In this document: positions 1-5,149 of the stretch, one piece after another
Layout: the number at the start of each line of letters is the position of its first letter
Position numbering within the stretch: the stretch's first letter is position 1
From: Flavobacterium sp.
Lineage (GTDB): Bacteria > Bacteroidota > Bacteroidia > Flavobacteriales > Flavobacteriaceae
Assembly: GCA_019105125.1 (NCBI GenBank)
Contig: JAHRWO010000093.1
Coordinates: forward strand, 1 to 5,149
Direction: 5' to 3'
DNA length: 5,149 nucleotides
The notes under the pieces: generated by a model
Seen by the model: the letters and a program-made list of their open reading frames with translations, nothing else
The model's database searches: none
Told to the model about the DNA's origin: nothing
Position numbers and translations under genes: made by a program

Positions 1-1004
1 AAGACTTAAAAACCATAATCACAGACCGAAATGTCAATATTGAAGACATCTTAAATCATATAAGAAGGATTCGAGAAATTACAGGAGAAGTCAATACAAA
101 ATGCTATCAAGACATTACAGGTGAATCTGCCAAAACGCTTGATATAGAAATTTGTAAAATAATTTATCAAATAATTGCCACAAAAGAAGCGGTTGCAGAC
201 ATAAGTCAAACAAAAAAGTTTTTTGCTTGGCTAAGTATGCTAAATAGAGACTTTTCAAAAGAAATATTTACAACAAATTATGACCTTATAATTGAAAAAT
301 CTTTGGAAGCAAGCCAAATCCCATACTTTGATGGTTTTGTTGGTTCATTTGAACCATTCTTTTGGCAAGAAAGCATTGACCAATTTGTGTCAAAAAATGA
401 CTTGACACAAAATTGGATTAGACTTTGGAAAATTCACGGCTCATTGAGTTGGTTTTGGAAAATTGACCCAGCCACAAAGGCACAAAAAATCATTCGACAA
501 GGAAAAATTGAAAAAATAGAAGATGAGAAAAATGAACTTGTAATTTATCCTTCAAAGGAAAAATACGACTCATCTAAAAAACAGCCTTTTATAGCTTATT
601 TCGATAGACTTAAAAACTATTTACAAAGCGGTGAACTTCTTTTTATTTTCTCAGGTTATTCATTCTCTGACCAACATATCAACGAAATTATATTCAACTG
701 TTTAAGACAAAATAATAGATTAACTGCCTTAGTTTTCTTTTTCCAAGATTCTGAAGTAGAGAATTTGCATAAACTAACTTCCTCATATATGAATCTCATA
801 GTCTTTGGACCAACAAAGGCTATTGTAAATGGAAATTTGGGTAATTGGCACTATTCAGAAGATGACTTGAAACCGAATGAAAAATCAGAAACTTTTTGGG
901 ATTCCAAAACAAATACGTTTAAACTTGGTGACTTCAATGAACTTGTAAACTTTCTTATTTCCAACTCAGGAAAAAGAGAAGCAATAGAAAACTTTACAAA
1001 ATGA
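1..1004 (+). CDS. SIR2-family protein of a SIR2-HerA (Nezha-type) defence system, 5' end missing
   Basis: Frame 3 is open from base 3 through the TGA at 1002-1004, so 333 C-terminal residues are visible and the true start lies upstream. The in-frame ATG at 237 is internal, because the codons before it read as normal protein. Visible SIR2 signatures, numbered from base 3, are FTTNYD at 89-94 (Asn92 at the NAD-binding asparagine position), WKIHGS at 142-147 (His146 at the catalytic histidine position) and GYSFSDQHIN at 218-227. The N-terminal Rossmann glycine motif is outside the window. Defence SIR2 proteins with this arrangement hydrolyse NAD+ rather than deacetylate proteins. The TGA overlaps the ATG of the HerA gene, indicating translational coupling, and that neighbour is what points to the SIR2-HerA system. 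Active-site residues look intact. NADase activity is inferred from the family and from context. Confidence 0.9.
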   Translation, partial: DLKTIITDRNVNIEDILNHIRRIREITGEVNTKCYQDITGESAKTLDIEICKIIYQIIATKEAVADISQTKKFFAWLSMLNRDFSKEIFTTNYDLIIEKSLEASQIPYFDGFVGSFEPFFWQESIDQFVSKNDLTQNWIRLWKIHGSLSWFWKIDPATKAQKIIRQGKIEKIEDEKNELVIYPSKEKYDSSKKQPFIAYFDRLKNYLQSGELLFIFSGYSFSDQHINEIIFNCLRQNNRLTALVFFFQDSEVENLHKLTSSYMNLIVFGPTKAIVNGNLGNWHYSEDDLKPNEKSETFWDSKTNTFKLGDFNELVNFLISNSGKREAIENFTK

Positions 1005-2770
1005 AAACAGAGATAACATATTTAGGTCATATAATAAGAGTTGACTCGGGAACAATTGAAGTTGAAGTTTCAAATGAAATACCATCAGCAGCGCCAATAA
1101 TAAATGGTCGGCTGTATAAAATAGGACAAATTGGAACTTTCGTAAAGATTCCGATTGGCAATATTACAATTTATGGTATTGTTTCATCAGTAAGTAATAC
1201 CCCAAGTAAAACAGACGAATCTCTTCTGAAATATAGTTTTGGCTCAAGGTTTTTAATTGTTCAGCTTATTGGTGAAAAAGTCGGAGAAGATGATTTTGAA
1301 AAAGGCATTGGGACATATCCAACCATTAATGATGAAGTTCACATAGTAATTGAAAAAGACCTATTTGATATTTATGGCAAAAAAGATGCGGGCTGCATAG
1401 AAATTGGCAAGCACTCTTCATCTGAAAATTTAAGCGTTTATGCAGATTTACACAGATTAGTTTTGAGACATTGTGCAATTTTGGGTTCAACAGGCAGTGG
1501 TAAGTCTAATACAACAGTTAGTATTCTCAAAGCAATTTTGAATGGCTATCAAGGTTCAAGAATTATTCTTGTTGACCCTCATGGAGAATATTCTTCGGCT
1601 TTTCCTGAAGCCAAAGTTCTAAAAATTAATGACCCAGACAATCCATTATTCATTCCGTTTTGGTTAATGTCTTTTGACGAGCTTGCATACTTTTTAGTAG
1701 GAGCAAAACCAACAGATGACCAAAAACCAGACTATCGTTTATTTCGAGAATTAGTTACAAATCTCAAAAAGGAAAACTGCAATCTAAAATCTGGTATAGT
1801 TAATCCAGACTTTGTTACAAGCGATTCGCCTATTCCCTTCAGTGCGAGAAAACTATGGTATGAAATGAATTGGTGGTTAAATGCAAGTTTTAATACTACA
1901 AAAAAAGATGAACAAATTTTAGACACAACAATCAAGGAAGATGACGGTGATGCTGAAAATCTAATTGGTGCAAAATTTACTTCACATCTTTCAACTAACA
2001 ACAACACACCGCCTTATAAATCACAGCACCAAGAATTTTACTCTTACGAGAAGAAAATTTTATCAAGGCTTAAAGATTCAAGATTTGATTTCCTTTTTAA
2101 TCCAGGAGAATTTAAAGATGCCGATTCTAATAAAGATTTACATCATCTATTGAATGAATGGATTGGAAGCGACAATAAACTCTCAATTTTAGATTTAAGT
2201 GGAGTTCCTTTTGAAGTTCTTGATATTACAGTTGGACTAATAACAAGATTTGTTTATGATAGTATGTTTTGGGGTCGGAATGAACCATATACAGGGAAAA
2301 ACAGACCACTACTTTTAGCATATGAAGAAGCTCACAACTATCTGAACAAAAATGACAATAACAGTTATTCAAAAGCTGCAGTTGAAAGAGTATTCAAAGA
2401 AGGAAGAAAGTTTGGTTTAGGGGCGTTAGTGATTTCACAAAGACCGTCAGAAATTTCAGAGACAATACTTGCCCAAGTAGGAACTTTCATTGCATTAAGA
2501 TTAACTAATTCAGGTGACCAATCAATAGTTAAATCTTCAGCACCCGATAACTTAAATAGTTTAATTGATTTACTTCCTTCATTAAGGACAGGAGAAGCAA
2601 TAATAGTTGGAGAAGCAATAAAAATTCCCTCAAGAGTAAGACTTAAACTAAATGTCCCGAGACCAACAAGTGATGATCCAAAACTTGTTGAAAAATGGCA
2701 ACAAGAACACCCGACTAATGAAGAAAATTATAAAACCGTAGTTACGAGAATAAGACAACAAAAATTTTAA
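1001..2770 (+). CDS. herA: HerA-like hexameric ATPase (HAS-barrel plus HerA/FtsK ATPase), partner of SIR2
   Basis: The protein has 589 residues and looks complete. Residues 1 to about 115 are beta-rich, as expected for a HAS-barrel that mediates hexamer and partner contacts. The RecA-like ATPase core follows. It has Walker A GSTGSGKS at 162-169, the HerA-typical ILVDPHGEY at 189-197, Walker B PLLLAYEEAH at 436-445 with the acidic pair Glu442-Glu443, a conserved ERVFKEGRKFG segment at 462-472 with candidate arginine-finger residues, and ISQRP at 478-482. Residues about 235-390 form a less conserved, partly helical insertion. In archaea HerA pumps DNA with NurA nuclease. Here there is no nuclease gene and the upstream partner is SIR2, matching SIR2-HerA defence, where the HerA hexamer scaffolds and controls the SIR2 effector. 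The start is set by the ATGA overlap with the SIR2 stop. No clear Shine-Dalgarno sequence is seen. The KTSC gene starts two bases after its stop. Confidence 0.93.
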   Translation: MKTEITYLGHIIRVDSGTIEVEVSNEIPSAAPIINGRLYKIGQIGTFVKIPIGNITIYGIVSSVSNTPSKTDESLLKYSFGSRFLIVQLIGEKVGEDDFEKGIGTYPTINDEVHIVIEKDLFDIYGKKDAGCIEIGKHSSSENLSVYADLHRLVLRHCAILGSTGSGKSNTTVSILKAILNGYQGSRIILVDPHGEYSSAFPEAKVLKINDPDNPLFIPFWLMSFDELAYFLVGAKPTDDQKPDYRLFRELVTNLKKENCNLKSGIVNPDFVTSDSPIPFSARKLWYEMNWWLNASFNTTKKDEQILDTTIKEDDGDAENLIGAKFTSHLSTNNNTPPYKSQHQEFYSYEKKILSRLKDSRFDFLFNPGEFKDADSNKDLHHLLNEWIGSDNKLSILDLSGVPFEVLDITVGLITRFVYDSMFWGRNEPYTGKNRPLLLAYEEAHNYLNKNDNNSYSKAAVERVFKEGRKFGLGALVISQRPSEISETILAQVGTFIALRLTNSGDQSIVKSSAPDNLNSLIDLLPSLRTGEAIIVGEAIKIPSRVRLKLNVPRPTSDDPKLVEKWQQEHPTNEENYKTVVTRIRQQKF

Positions 2771-2772
2771 AT

Positions 2773-2988
2773 ATGAACAGACAATATGTAGAATCATCAA
2801 TGATAGCAAGTATTGGGTATGACCCTAACACTTCGACACTTGAAATCGAATTCAAAAAAAATGGTGCAGTTTGGCAGTATTATGACTTTCCAGAAAGCAC
2901 CTATTATGAATTTATTGGAAGTGATTCAGTAGGGAAATTCTTCTTGGCTCACATTAAAGGACATTATTCAGAAAACCAAGTAGGATGA
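2773..2988 (+). CDS. KTSC-domain small protein, possible third component of the SIR2-HerA operon
   Basis: This is a 71-residue protein that is essentially one KTSC domain (the Pfam family named after a motif found appended to some lysyl-tRNA synthetases). The order of conserved pieces fits: Val-Glu-Ser-Ser near residue 6, IASIGYDP at 11-18, LEIEFKKNG at 23-31, a tyrosine pair and Asp-Phe-Pro at 36-40, then SVGKFFLAHIKGHY at 52-65. The domain has been suggested to act in nucleic-acid or RNA-related processes, but I know of no proven biochemical function. It starts two bases after the HerA stop, so it is almost certainly co-transcribed and probably translationally coupled. The tight spacing suggests a shared function with SIR2-HerA as regulator, sensor or accessory. 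A hitchhiking small gene is the alternative. No signal peptide or membrane segment is seen. Confidence 0.82.
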   Translation: MNRQYVESSMIASIGYDPNTSTLEIEFKKNGAVWQYYDFPESTYYEFIGSDSVGKFFLAHIKGHYSENQVG

Positions 2989-3007
2989 CGAAAGACAGAA
3001 GTGCAGA

Positions 3008-3122
3008 ACCCAACAACGCCTACCCAAAAGTTGCGGTTCAGTGTTTAAATCAAAGTTTGTGCTTGGTTGACAGTGAAGTACTTACTAATCGCCACCTTCG
3101 GGGTAGCTGTAAAACGTTAGCG
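3008..3122 (+). repeat. attC-like long imperfect palindrome
   Basis: A G+C-richer spacer folds into a long imperfect hairpin. The left box ACCCAAC (3008-3014) fits the integron R'' consensus RYYYAAC. The right box GTTAGCG (3116-3122) only partly fits R' GTTRRRY. Inside these, GCCTACCC (3018-3025) pairs with GGGTAGC (3101-3107), leaving one unpaired C. Then 3028-3042 pairs with 3084-3098 with scattered mismatches and a bulged base. The unpaired terminal part is about 3043-3083. Length, box placement and extrahelical bases resemble an attC recombination site of a gene cassette. It could equally be a dispersed Bacteroidota intergenic repeat or a transcript-end structure. No integrase is in the window. 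Orientation is given as that of the preceding genes. Confidence 0.4.
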
Positions 3123-3190
3123 GCAAGTGTAACTACCAACCGTTTAACAACAAAAAGACGACAGAATATTAATTTAGTATAACAAAAAGT

Positions 3191-4060
3191 ATGACGATAG
3201 ATTGGAATTGGTTTTTTGCAGCTTTTGCTCAATGTGCAGCGGCACTTATTGCAATAATCGGGGCATTTATAATCTCTAAACTATTAGGAGAAGCAGAAAA
3301 AGAAGAAGTTCATAGCAGTAAAATTGACCAATTAGTTATTCAATACAATGGCTTGCTTAAAAGAATTTCCGTAAGATACTTTGATTGGTATGACAAGCGA
3401 AATATTGACTACAGTAGCGCCCTTGAAAAATCAATAAAGAGCGGAGACTTTCAAGGGTTAAATGACGAAGAAAAATTAATAAAATTATTTGAAATAGAAC
3501 CCGATTTATTTGGAACACCAAGTTGCTTAGAAGAACTTGATAAAAAGATTGTTGAATTAACTCCAAACACAACTCAATTGGGAAATAGATTTTCAATTGT
3601 AAACAGCCCAATGTCACTAAATATTCCACCAGTTGGCTTATGGGACAAACTAAGCAAAGAACGAGAAGCTATTAACCAATTAAAAATAGAAAGTGAAACT
3701 TTAATTGAACGATTTGACAAAGCAAGGAACGACATATCAATCACCCAAAATAATTTAACTCCAATTAAAATAACTATTTACATCTTGGGCATCGGACTTC
3801 TTTTGACAATAATTTATCCACTTCATTTTATGCCAATAGGTGTTAACCAAAGTCCAACCTTAGGTTTTTCATTTGACTTGATTATTAGCAATATTTTTTC
3901 AATAAAAGGACTTTTACTCTTTTTGCTGACAATAGTGATTGAAGGGATTTTCGGTTATTTTCTATGGCTCATAAAAAGCCTTGAAAAAAAATACGCAACG
4001 ACAACTTCAAGACTTGACGAAAAATATTTCAACATATTAAGCTATTCTCAATATTTCTAA
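3191..4060 (+). CDS. Uncharacterised three-transmembrane protein with coiled-coil-like cytosolic region
   Basis: The protein has 289 residues and I do not recognise a named family. Residues about 8-32 form a strongly hydrophobic segment that begins with an aromatic stretch (WNWFF) and continues Ala/Ile-rich into FIISKLL. It looks like a membrane anchor rather than a cleaved signal. Residues 35-190 are polar and mostly helical, with a charged heptad-like stretch at about 152-185. Two further membrane segments follow at about 192-211 and 238-262, then a basic tail of about 27 residues. The start at 3191 is the first ATG after an A-rich leader (AACAAAAAGT) and lacks a Shine-Dalgarno sequence, as is usual in Bacteroidota. 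It is separated from the KTSC gene by about 200 bases that include the attC-like element, so it need not belong to the SIR2-HerA operon. Orphan membrane proteins are common in defence islands, where some act as membrane-damaging effectors, but nothing here proves that role. Confidence 0.85.
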   Translation: MTIDWNWFFAAFAQCAAALIAIIGAFIISKLLGEAEKEEVHSSKIDQLVIQYNGLLKRISVRYFDWYDKRNIDYSSALEKSIKSGDFQGLNDEEKLIKLFEIEPDLFGTPSCLEELDKKIVELTPNTTQLGNRFSIVNSPMSLNIPPVGLWDKLSKEREAINQLKIESETLIERFDKARNDISITQNNLTPIKITIYILGIGLLLTIIYPLHFMPIGVNQSPTLGFSFDLIISNIFSIKGLLLFLLTIVIEGIFGYFLWLIKSLEKKYATTTSRLDEKYFNILSYSQYF

Positions 4061-4080
4061 TTAACGACAATAGACTTAAA

Positions 4081-4185
4081 ATGAGTGGACACAGGCCAGA
4101 ATATTGGCAACTTGACAATAACGCAATCGATCGGATATGCTCAAAAGCCGATAGCGCAGATTTGCAATATGTGCCTACAAAGTAA
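4081..4185 (+). other. 34-codon open frame overlapping a hairpin; doubtful gene
   Basis: An ATG preceded by AAAA opens a 34-codon frame ending at TAA 4183-4185, beginning MSGHRPEYWQLDNN. It begins 21 bases after the previous gene stops, and its composition is more polar and less Lys-rich than its neighbours. Most of it lies within the inverted arms of the hairpin at 4093-4176, so its openness may be a by-product of that structure. I do not recognise the peptide. It could be a microprotein, a gene remnant or chance. Confidence 0.2.
4093..4176. repeat. Long imperfect hairpin between two membrane-protein genes
   Basis: The arms pair stepwise: AGGC (4093-4096) with GCCT (4173-4176), ATATTGGCAA (4101-4110) with TTGCAATAT (4162-4170) leaving one bulged G, CGC (4122-4124) with GCG (4154-4156), and ATCGG (4130-4134) with CCGAT (4148-4152). 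The loop is 13 bases. It is not followed by a T-run on the + strand, so it is not a standard intrinsic terminator. It lacks clear RYYYAAC/GTTRRRY boxes, so it is a poorer attC candidate than the element near 3008. It may be an intergenic repeat or an RNA structure. Confidence 0.45.
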
Positions 4186-4196
4186 ATAAAAAAGAT

Positions 4197-4206
4197 TAGT
4201 TAACTA
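4197..4206. promoter_or_regulatory. Perfect 10-base palindrome TAGTTAACTA, possible operator
   Basis: TAGTTAACTA is a perfect inverted repeat about 22 bases upstream of the ATG at 4229. A second, overlapping palindrome AACTAGTT lies at 4202-4209. The position suits an operator or promoter-region site for the downstream membrane-protein gene. In AT-rich DNA short palindromes also arise by chance, and no promoter boxes can be named with confidence. Confidence 0.2.
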
Positions 4207-4228
4207 GTTGTAAAAGATTAACAAGTAT

Positions 4229-4687
4229 ATGGAAGGAAAATATACAAAAGCAGGAACAATAATTGGTTCAATAGGACTGCTCATTACAATAGTTGTAACT
4301 GTAATAAGCTTTATACCCAAATCGTCTAATAATTTAGCGGGTGAATGGTTAATGACTTCAAAAATATTTCATGCCGATATGAAAGCATTTATTGGAGCAG
4401 AAGTACAATGGAAAATGTTTATTACTGAAAGTGATAATAAAATTCAAGGAACTGCTGAAAAAATTAAAATAAATGGAGTTGATGTTGATTATAATCAAAG
4501 AACTTCTATGGAATTTAATGGTGTAATTGAAGAAAATAAGTTGATTATAAACTTTGTTGAGAATGGGAAAATGAGAAAAACTAGTGGAATAATTATTGCA
4601 CGTTTTCAAGAAGATACTTTCTCAGGAAGCTTTTCACATACTGCATCAAATACAAAAGGTGAAATATATAGTGTTAAAATAGAATAA
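4229..4687 (+). CDS. Uncharacterised single-pass membrane protein with beta-rich C-terminal domain
   Basis: The protein has 152 residues and no family I recognise. A short basic N-terminus (MEGKYTKAG) precedes one membrane segment at about 9-29, followed by a Pro-Lys-Ser-Ser linker. Residues about 37-152 alternate short hydrophobic strands and turns, starting LAGEW and including KIQGTAE, a strand-turn-strand around 94-110 and FSGSFSH at 131-137. This resembles a small beta-barrel or lipocalin-like fold, but only by pattern. No Cys lipobox follows the membrane segment, so it is more likely a membrane-tethered protein than a lipoprotein. The start is the first ATG after an AT-rich leader (AACAAGTAT) and no Shine-Dalgarno sequence is seen. 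It sits 168 bases after the three-segment membrane protein, with a hairpin between them. Its codons are noticeably more A/T-rich than those of the SIR2-HerA operon. Confidence 0.8.
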   Translation: MEGKYTKAGTIIGSIGLLITIVVTVISFIPKSSNNLAGEWLMTSKIFHADMKAFIGAEVQWKMFITESDNKIQGTAEKIKINGVDVDYNQRTSMEFNGVIEENKLIINFVENGKMRKTSGIIIARFQEDTFSGSFSHTASNTKGEIYSVKIE

Positions 4688-4690
4688 GAT

Positions 4691-4793
4691 ATGACTGATT
4701 TGGATTTTGAAGAACCCGATAACGCAAATTTCTAATCCGTACTTAGCCAATTTAATTAAGATTGAAAATCCGAGTGCAATTAACAAAATATAA
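4691..4793 (+). pseudogene. Possible small-gene remnant with a frameshift
   Basis: Three bases after the preceding stop, an ATG opens a 14-codon acidic frame (MTDLDFEEPDNANF) ending at TAA 4733-4735. The +1 frame is open across the same place and continues to a TAA at 4791-4793, with plausible codons including SNPYLANL and IENPSAIN. Joining the two frames would give a peptide of about 34 residues. The close spacing after a real gene and the protein-like composition hint at a decayed gene. The evidence is thin and chance is quite possible. Confidence 0.15.
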
Positions 4794-5069
4794 CTTATAA
4801 ACATTCATAAAATAAAATCAAGATAAAAACCCAAAAATAGAATAGACAAAAGTAATTACAGAAACAAAGTCAAATGATAAGATTAATTTTTTTAATTGTT
4901 CAAATAAGTATTGATATCATTACCGCAATAGTGAATAATCCAAATTAGATAGTATTGTTATTGAAACCATATTCAATACCATTTGAAGCTTTTGAATAAT
5001 AGGTACTGATTAAATAGTATGCAGACTTGTTAAGTTAGAATTAATAGAAATTTTAAAAATCAAAATAGT
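4736..5069. other. AT-rich intergenic stretch with no convincing gene
   Basis: This stretch of about 330 bases is visibly more A/T-rich than the rest of the window. It holds the tail of a possible remnant frame (to 4793), a 24-codon hydrophobic frame at 4874-4948 (MIRLIFLIVQISIDII, no supporting evidence beyond openness) and a cluster of TTGAA/TTCAA elements at 4961-4998. It must contain the promoter of the gene starting at 5070 if that gene is transcribed separately, but I see no clean Bacteroidota TTTG / TAnnTTTG pair. No tRNA, terminator with a T-run or tandem repeat is seen. Confidence 0.6.
4961..4998. promoter_or_regulatory. Phased TTGAA/TTCAA cluster, possible operator
   Basis: TTGAA occurs at 4961-4965, its inverse TTCAA at 4972-4976, TTGAA at 4983-4987 and again at 4992-4996. 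The first three start 11 bases apart, about one helical turn. Within this, TATTCAA (4970-4976) and TTGAATA (4992-4998) form a 7-base inverted repeat. The site lies about 70-110 bases upstream of the ATG at 5070, a suitable distance for regulator binding. AT-rich composition makes chance a real alternative. Confidence 0.2.
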
Positions 5070-5149
5070 ATGAAAAAATTAGCTACAATTTATTGTTTTC
5101 TTAGTGCTATTGCATTTAGCTTTAGTCAAGAAACTTCTGATTCTATAAA
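5070..5149 (+). CDS. N-terminus of a secreted protein, 3' end missing
   Basis: An ATG after an A-rich leader (CAAAATAGT) opens a frame that runs off the right edge after 26 codons. The first residues, MKKLATIYCFLSAIAFSFSQ, form a Sec signal peptide: a Lys-Lys start, a hydrophobic core, and a likely cleavage before Gln-Glu at about residue 20. The Ser-Phe-Ser-Gln ending is common in exported Bacteroidota proteins. The mature part seen is only a few residues (ETSDSIK), so its function cannot be told. It lies more than 380 bases after the previous gene and is probably a separate transcription unit. Confidence 0.6.
   Translation, partial: MKKLATIYCFLSAIAFSFSQETSDSI

Noticed and set aside
237..1004. 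ATG at 237 as the true start of the SIR2 gene
   Set aside because: The frame is open all the way to base 3 with protein-like codons, and the SIR2 N-terminal half would be missing. The gene starts before the window.
1732..2007. 91-codon - strand frame within herA
   Set aside because: It is antisense to a well-supported conserved gene, with composition typical of a shadow frame.
3141..3177. Possible Bacteroidota promoter (TTTA ... TAATTTAG) before the gene at 3191
   Set aside because: Both boxes deviate from TTTG / TAnnTTTG and the spacing is too long. It is not distinguishable from AT-rich background.
2985..3182. 65-codon + strand frame whose ATG overlaps the KTSC stop
   Set aside because: It lies almost wholly inside the palindromic attC-like spacer, its peptide has no protein-like pattern, and the openness is best explained by the G+C-richer repeat.
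3050..3232. 60-codon - strand frame
   Set aside because: It crosses the palindromic spacer into the start of the membrane-protein gene. It is a shadow frame with no recognisable features.
3357..3629. 90-codon - strand frame within the three-segment membrane protein
   Set aside because: It is antisense to a gene with clear membrane-protein structure and shows no independent signature.
4874..4948. 24-codon hydrophobic frame (MIRLIFLIVQ start)
   Set aside because: It is very short, sits in an extremely AT-rich stretch where hydrophobic frames arise easily, and has no leader or neighbour support.
4977..4985. TACCATTTG as a -7 promoter box for the gene at 5070
   Set aside because: It has one base too many between TA and TTTG, no matching upstream TTTG at suitable distance, and lies about 85 bases from the start codon.
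1..5149. CRISPR array, tRNA/rRNA gene, transposase or integrase
   Set aside because: No regularly spaced repeats, cloverleaf, rRNA-like sequence or recombinase motifs were seen on either strand.

Overview
This is an AT-rich window (roughly one third G+C by eye) in which every supported gene lies on the + strand. Short or absent Shine-Dalgarno sequences, A-rich leaders directly before ATG codons, heavy use of AAA/GAA/ATT codons and a Lys-rich secretory signal ending in Ser-Phe-Ser-Gln-Glu all suggest a Bacteroidota (Flavobacteriia/Cytophagia-like) chromosome. That assignment is an inference from style, not from a marker gene.

Positions 1-2988 hold a tightly packed operon. It starts with the C-terminal part of a SIR2-family NADase-type protein, which enters from beyond the left edge. 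A complete HerA/FtsK-type hexameric ATPase follows, with its start codon overlapping the SIR2 stop (ATGA). A 71-residue KTSC-domain protein starts two bases after the HerA stop. SIR2 plus HerA is the recognised gene pair of the SIR2-HerA (Nezha) anti-phage system, in which the two proteins assemble and deplete NAD+ on infection. The KTSC protein is the unusual part. It is placed like a third component, but I know of no established role for it in this system.

Positions 2989-3190 hold no convincing gene. They contain a G+C-richer imperfect palindrome of about 115 bases (about 3008-3122) with integron attC-like architecture: an ACCCAAC box on the left, a GTTAGCG box on the right, and inner arms that pair with extrahelical bases. 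This may mark a cassette-like or mobile insertion junction after the defence operon.

Positions 3191-4060 encode a three-segment membrane protein with a cytosolic coiled-coil-like middle, of unrecognised family. Positions 4061-4228 are intergenic and contain a second, unrelated long imperfect hairpin (about 4093-4176). Positions 4229-4687 encode a 152-residue single-pass membrane protein with a beta-rich C-terminal domain, also unrecognised. Positions 4688-5069 are very AT-rich and largely empty, with possible remnants of small reading frames and a cluster of phased TTGAA/TTCAA elements. At 5070 a secreted protein begins and runs off the right edge.

The overall picture is an accessory or defence region: a NAD-depleting abortive-infection operon, then orphan membrane-protein genes separated by structured, repeat-like spacers. 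No integrase, transposase, tRNA, rRNA or CRISPR array is present.
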